Of a DNA stretch of 15,149 nucleotides, positions 1 through 6,920 are shown in pieces. Each line of letters begins with the position of its first letter. The stretch's first letter is position 1. Origin of the DNA: JBJXFK01 sp046155505 (GTDB lineage: Bacteria > Planctomycetota > Phycisphaerae > UBA1845 > Fen-1342); contig JBJXFK010000271.1 in the NCBI GenBank assembly GCA_046155505.1, forward strand, positions 1 through 15,149. Reading direction: 5' to 3'. The notes under the pieces are model-generated. The model made no database searches, was not told where the DNA came from, and saw only the letters and a list, made by a program, of their open reading frames with translations. The translations under genes and the position numbers were made by a program.

Positions 1-440
1 GCGATGTTGCGGCGGCTGCCGTCGCGCGTGTTCTCGCGTCGCCAATGAAACACCCGATGCAGCGGCTGGACCAGACGCGTCAGCCCGGAGCTCATCGCCT
101 GCAATGTCGCGGCATTGGCGATGAAGAAGCGGATCGCGCGGGTCAGATCGCTCGCCGACCACCAGCCGTTGATGTACGCCTCGCCAGCACCAAGCGTTCC
201 GCCGAGGGCAACGCATCGCCACAGCCGGGCATCGCGTACGTGAATGGTCGCATCAAGTTCGCCGACATAATCCGCGTCGCCGAACGCGTGCAAACCGCCC
301 TGCTCGCGAAATACTAATCGCCCGATTCGAGCGCGAGACAAGGCAGCCAGCACGATCCGGCGGGCCGCCGCGTCGATCCAGCCGAGCGTTTGAACAGTGG
401 CTTCCGCGGAGTGGCGCGGAACAATCGAGTCGCCGGTCAA
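1..440 (-). CDS. Cyclopropane-fatty-acyl-phospholipid synthase-like methyltransferase, N-terminal part (cut by window edge)
   Basis: This reading frame enters from position 440 and runs off the left edge, so only about 146 residues are visible. Seen: the translation contains the block AARRIVLAAL near the start, the motif GGTLGAGEAYINGWW in the middle, and NTRDGSRRNI at the edge. These match the N-terminal region of the CFA synthase (SAM-dependent methyltransferase) family; the GEAY-x-x-GWW block is typical. The SAM-binding and catalytic parts lie outside the window. Known family role: methylene transfer from SAM to the double bond of acyl chains in membrane phospholipids. There is no ATG before the conserved region. 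A TTG at 440 is preceded by GGGAG (448-452) with a 7-nt gap, so I chose it; GTG at 479 is an alternative without a good ribosome site. It lies 66 nt downstream of the DUF1365 gene on the same strand, an arrangement common for this family. Confidence 0.85.
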   Translation of the reverse strand, partial: MTGDSIVPRHSAEATVQTLGWIDAAARRIVLAALSRARIGRLVFREQGGLHAFGDADYVGELDATIHVRDARLWRCVALGGTLGAGEAYINGWWSASDLTRAIRFFIANAATLQAMSSGLTRLVQPLHRVFHWRRENTRDGSRRNI

Positions 441-447
441 GCCAAAG

Positions 448-452
448 CTCCC
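448..452 (-). promoter_or_regulatory. Ribosome binding site deciding a TTG start (CFA synthase-like gene)
   Basis: On the minus strand, GGGAG sits 7 nt upstream of a TTG codon at 440. No ATG is in frame between the upstream in-frame stop (489-491) and the conserved protein region, so this site sets the most likely start. Confidence 0.55.
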
Positions 453-506
453 AAGGCATGACGCGCGATGCGCCAGCACTGTCGTGAGTCACAAACCCCA
501 TCGTGG

Positions 507-1283
507 TCAGGTGCGAGCGAGCGGTTTGGCCCGCGGATGCGGAACGTACGGACACCGCTTCCACCACAATTTGAACGCTTGATAGTAGATCGCGCCCATC
601 ACCCTGGCGGTCATGAGCGGAAATTTCGTCAGCACCCCGGCCAGCGAAACCCCCGTGATTTCGCGGCGTTTCAGAAGCATCGTTGCATCGAACGTGCGCG
701 ATCCGCGCTCGAAGTTGTTCATGTGAATGGCGATCGCCGTGCCCGGCGTGCGCACGCGCCAGTCATATTCGATCTCCATCCCCATGAACGGCGAAACGTG
801 AAATTCCTTGGCGAACTGAAAGCGCCGGGCGTGCGCCGAGCCGACGTTCTCTGTTTCGCCCAGCACATAGCAGTGCTGCTCGCCCCAGGGCGTGTTGTTG
901 ATCTCGGCGATGACGGTTTCGACGTATGTGTCGGACGCATCGAAGCAGTAATAGAAGCTGACCGGGTTGAAGCGATAGCCAAAATACTCCAGATGTGTCA
1001 GCAGCCGAATGGGCCCGGTTGGTCGTCGTCCGGTGCGACTCTCGACGAAATCGCGCGTGGCGGTGGCGAGCGGCAGGGACGGGCCGGCGACGCCCTTCAG
1101 ATGATCGTGGCGGCGAAGGCGGGCGAGGCCAAAGCCGTCGACCGACCAGAGCCAGCGGCCATTGAAAACGGTCGGCAACTCGTCGAGATCGAGATACATC
1201 ATGAACAGGCGATACTGAAATCGGTGATCCATCGGGCGATATCGCCGATGCCGGACCCAACCTTCGTAGATCGCGCTGTGCAT
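507..1283 (-). CDS. DUF1365 family protein
   Basis: A 258-residue protein that I recognise as DUF1365 from its characteristic blocks: MHSAIYEGWVRHRR at the start, FMMYLDLDELP (27-37), TGPIRLLTHLEYFGYRFNPV (89-108) followed by SFYYCFDA, and WGEQHCYVLGET (133-144). The length is normal for the family and no signal peptide is visible. The biochemical function is unknown. Genes of this family recur beside an NAD(P)/FAD-binding oxidoreductase and a CFA synthase-like methyltransferase, as here, which implies a role in membrane fatty-acid modification. The start was chosen because the family's usual N-terminus begins here; the nearest GGAG is about 14 nt upstream, so the ribosome site is weak. The gap to the upstream flavoprotein gene is 124 bp and holds an inverted repeat; the methyltransferase gene follows after 66 nt. 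Confidence 0.9.
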   Translation of the reverse strand: MHSAIYEGWVRHRRYRPMDHRFQYRLFMMYLDLDELPTVFNGRWLWSVDGFGLARLRRHDHLKGVAGPSLPLATATRDFVESRTGRRPTGPIRLLTHLEYFGYRFNPVSFYYCFDASDTYVETVIAEINNTPWGEQHCYVLGETENVGSAHARRFQFAKEFHVSPFMGMEIEYDWRVRTPGTAIAIHMNNFERGSRTFDATMLLKRREITGVSLAGVLTKFPLMTARVMGAIYYQAFKLWWKRCPYVPHPRAKPLART

Positions 1284-1305
1284 GACGGCGAAAATCGCTC
1301 CGGCG

Positions 1306-1402
1306 AAAGTTCAAAGTGCTCAACGGCACGGTCCGCACGCGAATAGCGGTACGCGTGGGTGAAGCTCTTCCACTTTGAACTTTGAATTTTGCACTTTGAA
1401 CT
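1306..1402. repeat. TTTGAA-type inverted/direct repeat between flavoprotein and DUF1365 genes
   Basis: The 13-mer at 1306-1318 (AAAGTTCAAAGTG) is an exact inverted copy of 1371-1383 (CACTTTGAACTTT). A further CACTTTGAAC copy lies at 1392-1401, and TTTGAATTTT joins the two direct copies. The arms could form a 13-bp stem with a 52-nt loop. The AT-rich composition stands out against the GC-rich surroundings. It occupies most of the 124-bp gap between two genes of one presumed operon, so it could attenuate transcription or be a passive dispersed repeat. Confidence 0.75.
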
Positions 1403-1407
1403 CCGTG

Positions 1408-2787
1408 CTACAGTTCAGCGCTTGGTTCGATCGATCTCGCCGCGCGTATCCCGCTCCAAACGCCGTCTTCGTGGAAACCAAATCGCCAGTACGCCCCGCA
1501 AAAATGCGTGCGGTTCACGCCGCTGATTTCGGCCCAGCGCTGCTGAGCGGCGACGCTTGCGAGCGTGAATACGGGATGATGGTATTCGATCCGCCGCCGC
1601 ACGGACGCCGGCGCGATGCGATCCGTCTCGTTGAGCGTCACGAAGTACTCATTCCGCGATCGCAGCCCCATCAGCAGATTCATGTAATACGACGCATTCA
1701 ACATGCCGGATTCCCGCTGCGGAATACGGACGTTCCAACTCGACCAAACCCGGCGGCGGCGCGGCATCAGCGACGCATCGCTGTGCAGTACGGTGTCGTT
1801 GCGCTGAAACGGAATCGCGGTCAGTATCTCGCGCTCGGCTTGCGACGCGTCGGCCAGCATGCGCAACGCCTGATCGCTGTGGGCCGCGATGATGACGTGG
1901 TCAAATCGCTCGGGCGGTGCGCCGCTTGGCGTCAGTTCCACGCCCGTCGCGTCACGGCGAATCGACGCAATCGGCGTGCGCAGGCGGATGCGATCGGCGA
2001 ACGGCTGAATCAGCTTGAGCACGTACTGCTTCGAGCCGCCCGAGATGGTGCGCCAAATGGGCCGATCAAAGCCGGAGAGCATGCCGTGGTTGTCGAGAAA
2101 CTGCACAAAAAACCGAAGCGGCACCTGATCGAAACTCCGCGGGTCGGCGGACCAGATGGCGGCCCCCATCGGGATGACGTAGCGATCGATGAAGACTTGC
2201 GAGAATCGCCGCTGGGCGAGAAATTCGCGAAGCGTCTGATCGGCGGGCGATGTGTCCATCCGAACCCCGAGCGCGAGCGAGTGGGGTAGGCCGCCTGAGC
2301 CGGTACGTTCGCCTGATTCAGCACATTCACCGACTGTCCCGGCATACCCCGTCGCTCGCGCTCCGGGTTCGGATTTGAGTTGTGCGGCGATCGCGCGCGC
2401 CTCGCGATTGAACCGCATAATGTCAAAAATCATGCGATAGTGGCTCGGTCGCAGCACGCTGCGCCGCTGGCCGAAGAGTGTGTTCAAACCGCTGCCGGCG
2501 TACTCAATCCCATTGCGTTCGCACGAGACGGCGAAGCTCATGTCACTTTCGCGGCTCGCGACGCCGAGCTTGTCGAGCAGGCGACAGAAGTTCGGGTAGG
2601 CGTGCGGGTTGAAGACGATGAAGCCCGTGTCGATATCGAGCGGCTTGCCGTCATCGTCGAGCGTGACGGTATTGGTGTGCCCGCCGACGTGCTCGCCGGC
2701 TTCGAAGAGCGTCAGCTCGTGCCGCGCATACAAGAGGTGGGCCGCAGTGAGGCCGGCGATTCCCGATCCGACGATGGCGATTTTCAC
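1408..2787 (-). CDS. NAD(P)/FAD-binding amine-oxidase-like oxidoreductase
   Basis: A 459-residue flavoprotein. The N-terminus MKIAIVGSGIAGLTAAHLL is a Rossmann dinucleotide-binding fold with GSGIAG at 7-12 and an acidic residue (E29) ending the second strand. The block EHVGGHTNTV (32-41) follows, as in amine-oxidase/phytoene-desaturase-like proteins. The blocks DIDTGFIVFNPHAYPNF, VIPMGAAIWSADP and FCGAYWRFGFHEDG are typical of the subfamily paired with DUF1365 and CFA synthase. The substrate is unknown; an acyl chain on a phospholipid is likely from context (inference). The start is GTG, with AGGGA about 5 nt upstream. Oddity: residues 138-177 are an extra, low-complexity stretch between RFNREARAIAAQL and DQTLREFLAQ. 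It is encoded by an inverted-repeat element and is not expected in the family. The frame stays open across it, so the enzyme may still work. Confidence 0.88.
   Translation of the reverse strand: MKIAIVGSGIAGLTAAHLLYARHELTLFEAGEHVGGHTNTVTLDDDGKPLDIDTGFIVFNPHAYPNFCRLLDKLGVASRESDMSFAVSCERNGIEYAGSGLNTLFGQRRSVLRPSHYRMIFDIMRFNREARAIAAQLKSEPGARATGYAGTVGECAESGERTGSGGLPHSLALGVRMDTSPADQTLREFLAQRRFSQVFIDRYVIPMGAAIWSADPRSFDQVPLRFFVQFLDNHGMLSGFDRPIWRTISGGSKQYVLKLIQPFADRIRLRTPIASIRRDATGVELTPSGAPPERFDHVIIAAHSDQALRMLADASQAEREILTAIPFQRNDTVLHSDASLMPRRRRVWSSWNVRIPQRESGMLNASYYMNLLMGLRSRNEYFVTLNETDRIAPASVRRRIEYHHPVFTLASVAAQQRWAEISGVNRTHFCGAYWRFGFHEDGVWSGIRAARSIEPSAEL
2258..2374. mobile_element. Small non-autonomous inverted-repeat element inserted in frame in the flavoprotein gene
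   Basis: The arms 2258-2288 and 2345-2374 are inverted copies of about 30 bp, differing by one substitution and one short mismatch/indel near the inner end; the shared core is GAGCGCGAGCGA. The space from outer end to outer end is 117 bp, exactly 39 codons, so the host gene stays open. The encoded peptide (residues 138-177) interrupts an otherwise family-like alignment between RFNREARAIAAQL and DQTLREFLAQ. No transposase is present. Calling it mobile is inference from the terminal inverted repeats and the interrupted gene; no second copy occurs in this window. Confidence 0.6.
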
Positions 2788-2842
2788 GCGGTTCCCTGCT
2801 GCGATGCCAGTTCAAGATTGAGGCTGCGAAACAGAAGTGTAG

Positions 2843-2884
2843 CCCGCTGGAAACGCAGCGGGACGAGCAACTTGCCCGTCCCGC
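2843..2884. repeat. Overlapping hairpins downstream of the desaturase gene
   Basis: CCCGCTG (2843-2849) pairs with CAGCGGG (2856-2862) around a 6-nt loop. The segment 2858-2870 pairs with 2872-2884 (12 of 13 positions) around a 1-nt loop. The two hairpins share 2858-2862, so only one can form at a time. They lie 35 nt past the desaturase stop and 55 nt before the flavoprotein start. No T-run follows on the minus strand, so a classical intrinsic terminator is not supported. A dispersed repeat or an mRNA-processing structure is as likely. Confidence 0.55.
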
Positions 2885-2918
2885 GCGATCAATGCCAGCT
2901 ATTTGAGTTGCTCGTCAC

Positions 2919-3896
2919 TCACGCCGGGTTCTTGGCCGCCGGCACACCGACCGATGCTCCCGCCATGCCCGCTTCGAGCACGCGATCAGGCACCGGTCGC
3001 AGATCGCGGATGACGCCGATCGCGGCGAACATCTTGAGGATGTAGTACGTGAAGTCGACTTCCCACCAGTAAAAGCCGTTGCGGGCAGACGACGGATAGT
3101 GGTGGTGATTGTTGTGCCAGCCCTCGCCCATGCAGATCAGCGCGAGCAGGAAGCTGTTGCGGCTGGTATCGCTCGTCTGGAAACGCTTGCGCCCGAAGAC
3201 GTGCGCCAGCGAGTTGATGAAGCAGGTGCAGTGGAACAGCACGGTGGTCGAGATGAAGAAGCCCCACACGACCATCTGCCAGCCGTTGGTGCCGAGCGAC
3301 GGCGCCCAGGCTTCGAGCCCCGCGCCCAGGCCGTACATGGCGATCGCGAGCAGGATCGGCACGAAAACGTCAAAGCGATTGAGGAACACCAGTTCCGGGA
3401 ATTTCATCAGATCGGGCACGAGCTTTTCATCGAGGACCAGATTCGTGCGCGAGGTCAGCCAGCCGATGTGCGCCCAGTAGAAGCCGTGCTGCTCGGGCGA
3501 ATGCACGTCTTCGGGTTCATCGGAATGGGCGTGATGGTGGCGATGCTGCGCCGCCCACCAGATCGGGCCGCGCTGCGTTGCGCTATTGCCCCAGACCGCG
3601 AAGACGAACTGCCAGAAGCGGTTCATGCGATAGGTGCGGTGCGAGAAGTAGCGATGATAGATGCCGGTGACCGCAAACATGCGGATCCAGTACAGAGCGA
3701 AGGCCACCCAGAACGCCGTCCAGCTAAAGCCCACCCAGATCACGCCCAGACAGCCGGCGTGAAGCGTCAGGTACGGCGTCCAGCGCATGATGTCGGTCTT
3801 GAGGCCTTTAGGGTCGTTGGGGTTGGACGTAATGCGCGAAGAATCGAACCACTCAAGGAATGAGTCGCCGGTCCACTTCAAAGCCGATCGAATCAA
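2919..3896 (-). CDS. Membrane fatty-acyl (delta-9 type) desaturase
   Basis: A 325-residue integral membrane di-iron desaturase. All three histidine boxes are present: HRYFSH (81-86), HRHHH (118-122) and HNNHHH (261-266, in GEGWHNNHHHYPSS). A supporting histidine lies at 232 (NSLAHVFG). Hydrophobic segments at about 41-80, 92-103, 176-193 and 206-230 fit the usual four-helix topology. Known reaction: O2-dependent introduction of a cis double bond into a saturated acyl chain, needing an electron donor not seen here. A TTG at 3896 preceded by AGGGGG with a 5-nt gap is the best-supported start. TTG at 3965 has no ribosome site, and ATG at 3788 would give 289 residues and still keep all boxes. It is first in a same-strand row with the flavoprotein, DUF1365 and CFA synthase-like genes, and is the probable source of the double bond acted on later. 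Confidence 0.9.
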   Translation of the reverse strand: MIRSALKWTGDSFLEWFDSSRITSNPNDPKGLKTDIMRWTPYLTLHAGCLGVIWVGFSWTAFWVAFALYWIRMFAVTGIYHRYFSHRTYRMNRFWQFVFAVWGNSATQRGPIWWAAQHRHHHAHSDEPEDVHSPEQHGFYWAHIGWLTSRTNLVLDEKLVPDLMKFPELVFLNRFDVFVPILLAIAMYGLGAGLEAWAPSLGTNGWQMVVWGFFISTTVLFHCTCFINSLAHVFGRKRFQTSDTSRNSFLLALICMGEGWHNNHHHYPSSARNGFYWWEVDFTYYILKMFAAIGVIRDLRPVPDRVLEAGMAGASVGVPAAKNPA

Positions 3897-3901
3897 AATC
3901 G

Positions 3902-3907
3902 CCCCCT
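3902..3907 (-). promoter_or_regulatory. Ribosome binding site supporting a TTG start (desaturase gene)
   Basis: On the minus strand AGGGGG lies 5 nt before TTG at 3896. The longer alternative (TTG at 3965) follows an in-frame TAG closely and has no comparable site. Confidence 0.5.
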
Positions 3908-3965
3908 TCGGTCGAATATCGCCGAGCAGGTGCCAAACAAATCGGGAATCAGCGGCGAGAGACAA

Positions 3966-4361
3966 AACCCACTAGCCCGCGTCAACCCGCGTGCGACCGA
4001 AGGCCGCACTCAGTACTTTTGGGGTCGCGCGACAGTGCCGCACGACGCCGCGAATCAGGAGCATCCGAGGTCGCGATGATCGATCTCGTCAGCCCGCGCC
4101 GCCGGAAAGTATACAGACGAGCCGCGGCGATGTCGCCGTAAATGGCAGCGATTGCAATGATTTATTTCATTTCAGCGGCGGGGAAAATTGCGCCGCAAGT
4201 GCGCTATTTCGCCCGTCGCCGGACGGATAATCGACGAAAATGTGACGCGAGCCTGCCGCTTATCCGATTTGAAAAACGCGTGCGCCGCATTTGACGTAAT
4301 CGCGCACCGCCGCACGGGTATTCTCCTTTGCGACCAAAGTTGTACGCATTGGAGCACTCGC
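3966..4361. other. Divergent intergenic region (desaturase leftwards, LolA-like gene rightwards)
   Basis: About 400-460 bp between two divergent starts, so promoters for both genes should lie here. The most AT-rich stretch is about 4139-4190. A TTGACG occurs at about 4294, but no good -10 hexamer lies at 16-18 nt, so I do not call a promoter. Reading frames across this stretch have no ribosome site, family resemblance or consistent codon use. No repeat or RNA gene was recognised. Confidence 0.5.
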
Positions 4362-5162
4362 ATGCCCGCTCGAATCGCCACACTGTTGATCGTCGCCGCG
4401 TTCGCGGCCGTTGCCTTCGCGCAAGGCGATCCGCCGACCACGCAGCCTGCGCCGGAACTACCAAAGGCGTCAGACGTGCTCGACGGATACATCGAAGCCA
4501 CCGGCGGCAAAGCGGCGTGGCAACGCGTGCGCACGCGGCATTCGATCGGCACGTTCGACATGGCTGCGATGGGCGTGAAGGGCAAGATTGAAACGTGGGC
4601 ACAGACACCGAGCAAGGTCGCGACACGGGTCGAAATGGGCGCACTCGGCACCAAAGAAACCGGCTGCGACGGGAAGGCCGCGTGGGAAATCGTCAATCTC
4701 GGCGAAATCGGCGAACTGCTGGGCGAAGGCGACGGCAAAGGCAAAAAGGTGCGCCTGCTCGAAGGGGCCGAGCTTGCTTACGCGCTGCGCGAGGCGACAT
4801 TCAACGCCGACCTGCGCTGGCGCGAAATGACCAAGGAGGCCGAGACGATCGGCGAAGAGACGATCGACGGCAAAGAGACGTACAAGGTGCGTGTTGTCAC
4901 AAAGGATGGCGCGACGATGGTGATGTGGTACGACAAGCCGTCGCGACTGCTTGTGCGGGTGGACACCAAAGCCCGCACGGAAATGGGCGAAGTGGATGTG
5001 CCGGTCTATCCGTCGGACTATCGCAAGGTCTGCGGCGTGCTCATCGCGCATAAGACCACGACGCGCATGATGGGCATGGAACAGACGGCGGTGTTCGAAA
5101 AGATTGAGATCAACAAGCCGGTGGATGCGAAGCGATTCGTGAAGCCGCGCGAAGTAAAGTGA
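4362..5162 (+). CDS. Exported LolA / outer-membrane lipoprotein-sorting-like protein
   Basis: A 266-residue protein with a clear Sec signal peptide (MPARIATLLIVAAFAAVAFA, cleavage after about residue 20). The mature part begins with a short Pro/Thr linker and then the block DGYIEATGGKAAWQ. Strand-rich sequence follows, with motifs such as MVMWYDKPSRLLVRVD and YPSDYRKVCGVLIAHKTTTR near the C-terminus. This resembles the LolA/LolB-like lipoprotein-sorting superfamily found in Planctomycetota and Acidobacteriota; an actual role in lipoprotein transport is not shown. The frame is open further upstream, but ATG at 4362 has GGAG 7 nt before it (4351-4354) and starts the signal peptide, which decides the start. 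It is transcribed towards the gene at 5266-6624, with a repeat array between them. No operon partner was seen. Confidence 0.8.
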   Translation: MPARIATLLIVAAFAAVAFAQGDPPTTQPAPELPKASDVLDGYIEATGGKAAWQRVRTRHSIGTFDMAAMGVKGKIETWAQTPSKVATRVEMGALGTKETGCDGKAAWEIVNLGEIGELLGEGDGKGKKVRLLEGAELAYALREATFNADLRWREMTKEAETIGEETIDGKETYKVRVVTKDGATMVMWYDKPSRLLVRVDTKARTEMGEVDVPVYPSDYRKVCGVLIAHKTTTRMMGMEQTAVFEKIEINKPVDAKRFVKPREVK

Positions 5163-5174
5163 GGAAACGGTGAT

Positions 5175-5265
5175 CGGGAAACGGGAAACGGAAGAAGTAC
5201 GGAGGACTTACCTCACCTCTTCGCCGTTTCCCGTTTCCCGTTCCCCGTTTCCCGTTTCCCGTTTC
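5175..5265. repeat. CCGTTTC heptamer array with inverted copy between convergent genes
   Basis: Six tandem 7-mers fill 5224-5265 (five CCGTTTC and one CCGTTCC). An inverted copy made of two CGGGAAA-type units occupies 5175-5191. The left arm can pair with any of several registers of the array. The array abuts the TAG of the leftward gene (5266-5268), and the left arm starts 12 nt after the TGA of the rightward gene. It may act as a two-way transcription stop, but T-runs are short. Replication slippage is the likely origin of the tandem part. Confidence 0.8.
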
Positions 5266-6624
5266 CTACTCTTCGGCCACAAGCTGCGCCCCCGGCCTCA
5301 CCACATCGCTCAAGCTCTGCACGAGCGCCATGCCGACCGCGCGTTCTTCTGATGCCATGATGATCAGGCCCGTGCCGATCGTGCGATCGCCGCTGCGTAG
5401 TGCGTAGAGCCGCTGCGGACGGGCGAACGGGTCGATCAGTCGCAGGCTCAGCAGGTCGCGATCGACGACGCGCTCGACCACCGCAACGGGCCGCGTCGTG
5501 GTCGTCGTCCGTCCGAACGAAACTTCGTCGAGCAGTTGAATCCGCTCGCCGCCGTCGCGCGGCGGCAGGTCGAACACCACCGCGTATCCGCCTTGCACCT
5601 TGCATACTTTGGTCGTGCCAATGGCGCTGCCGCTTCGCAAAATCGTCGCTTCGTCGCCGACGCCGATTTGATCGGTTTCGCCCGCGCTGATCAAAAACCC
5701 TTCGGCAGCCGACGCAAACACGCGCGTGTGAAAACTCCGCTCGCGAACCATCGCCGCCGTGCGCACAATCGCCTCGTCGCCGACCACTGGCGTGTCGGTA
5801 CACGCCGCCCGCAGCAGCCGCACGTACCAAAACCGGCTGTCGCGCCGCTCGGCGATGCCGAAGCCGACATATTGCCCGCTGCGCCAGAACTCGATTCGCG
5901 GCTCGGCGGGCAGGCCGTCGAGTTGCACCGGTCGTGCGACCCAGACCCAGCTATCGCCCTCGCCCGGCTCGACAAGCGAAACCGCCGATCGAACCAAACC
6001 GGCAGCCCGATCGGCGGGCGCGGGCCAGAGTGTCGCGGCTTGCTCGCCGACAAGATCGAGACCCGACGCGAGCGGCGTCCTGCGACAAAACGAAAGCTCA
6101 TCCGCCGCGAATCGCACGTCGAATCGCGCCAGCGGCTGCCCGAATCGCCGTAGCCAGAAGCTGTCGCCGCTCTGAATTCCGTGTGCCGCGCCGGCGGCGA
6201 TCCACGCGCCGCTCTGGCCGGGGCCGATGGTGACGATCGCGGCCGACAGCTCGACGCCGCGCGGCCAGGTGCCGCACGCGCCCGCGTAAATCGCGGGTCG
6301 CACGAGCCAGGTCCGCGAGTATTCGAGCGCCGCGGCGCGCACCCGTCCGTCGAGCGATTCGAATAGCCGCGTCGCCTCGCCGTCGTTCGCGTTCGGGCTC
6401 GCGCGCGGCACGAGCCAGCCGATTGGCTCGGTGTCGGAAGCGACCAGCAACCTGCCGCCGCGCGTGTCGATGACGGACGAATCCAGCTCGACCGCAAGCG
6501 GCTCGTTGCGCACGGGCAGCGTTTGGACCTCGGTAATCGCAGGTGTTGAGACGGGCTTGTCGACCTGCTGTGCGCGGGCCAGCGTGCAGACGAGAAAAGC
6601 ACAGATCACAGCCACGGTTCGCAT
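5266..6624 (-). CDS. Exported protein of unknown function with four tandem beta-rich units
   Basis: A 452-residue protein; I do not recognise a named family. A Sec signal peptide covers 1-19 (MRTVAVICAFLVCTLARAQ). After a linker and an N-terminal region (40-120) there are four loosely similar units: about 128-200, 222-290, 300-370 and 378-450. Each is strand-rich, with a Gly-Asp turn (SGD, VGDE, VGDEA, SGD), a hydrophobic strand ending in arginine, and a GxxxIG-like turn. The small barrels of MreC are a structural analogy only. The frame is open 50 codons further upstream, but that part lies in a simple repeat; ATG at 6624 begins the signal peptide, though without a strong ribosome site. It stands alone and is convergent with the LolA-like gene. 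Likely periplasmic or envelope-associated (inference). Confidence 0.7.
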   Translation of the reverse strand: MRTVAVICAFLVCTLARAQQVDKPVSTPAITEVQTLPVRNEPLAVELDSSVIDTRGGRLLVASDTEPIGWLVPRASPNANDGEATRLFESLDGRVRAAALEYSRTWLVRPAIYAGACGTWPRGVELSAAIVTIGPGQSGAWIAAGAAHGIQSGDSFWLRRFGQPLARFDVRFAADELSFCRRTPLASGLDLVGEQAATLWPAPADRAAGLVRSAVSLVEPGEGDSWVWVARPVQLDGLPAEPRIEFWRSGQYVGFGIAERRDSRFWYVRLLRAACTDTPVVGDEAIVRTAAMVRERSFHTRVFASAAEGFLISAGETDQIGVGDEATILRSGSAIGTTKVCKVQGGYAVVFDLPPRDGGERIQLLDEVSFGRTTTTTRPVAVVERVVDRDLLSLRLIDPFARPQRLYALRSGDRTIGTGLIIMASEERAVGMALVQSLSDVVRPGAQLVAEE

Positions 6625-6664
6625 GAACGGGATCGTATTTGGACGGATACGGCGAGTCCAACCG

Positions 6665-6729
6665 GGGGACAAGGGAACAACAGAAGAAGGGAACAAAGGA
6701 ACAACCGGGCAACGGGACAACGGAGTAGG
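6665..6729. repeat. Purine-rich GGGAACAA microrepeat
   Basis: About 65 bp made of GGGACAA, GGGAACAA, AGGAACAA, CGGGCAA and CGGGACAA variants in imperfect tandem. It lies 40-105 bp upstream of the start of the gene at 5266-6624 and before the DUF1800 operon. It resembles slippage-derived sequence and has no coding sign. Confidence 0.65.
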
Positions 6730-6767
6730 GGCACTACGTTCGGTTGGGCCGTGCGGTAAGGTTGCCT

Positions 6768-6790
6768 TCTGCATTCTTCATTCTGCATTC
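6768..6790. repeat. TTCTGCATTC direct repeat
   Basis: TTCTGCATTC occurs at 6768-6777 and again at 6781-6790, separated by TTCA-type sequence. It is a short AT-richer tract in the 296-bp divergent intergenic space 6625-6920. Apart from this and the purine microrepeat, I see no confident promoter there. Confidence 0.6.
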
Positions 6791-6920
6791 ACACGTCGCG
6801 TTCGGATTCGCGCCCCTTTGCCGATAGAATGGTCTGCGGCTCGCGGCAATACCGTCGTGCTCGCCGCGTTCGGCTCAGCAGGCTTGCTCGCGAAGTGTCG
6901 GGCATGCAGCGGAGGTCGTT

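Noticed and set aside
253..567. A minus-strand 104-codon frame at the start of the CFA synthase-like gene
   Set aside because: It overlaps the conserved CFA synthase N-terminus in a different frame and shows no family resemblance.
468..1346. A 292-codon plus-strand open frame over the DUF1365 gene
   Set aside because: The opposite strand encodes a clear DUF1365 protein; this frame has no domain and no ribosome site.
3099..3863. A 254-codon plus-strand open frame over the desaturase gene
   Set aside because: It is the mirror of a gene with all three histidine boxes; its translation is compositionally odd (rich in Arg, Ala, His, Glu) and resembles no family.
5224..5265. CRISPR-like repeat array
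   Set aside because: Units are 7 bp and directly adjacent, with no spacers and no cas genes; it is a simple tandem repeat.
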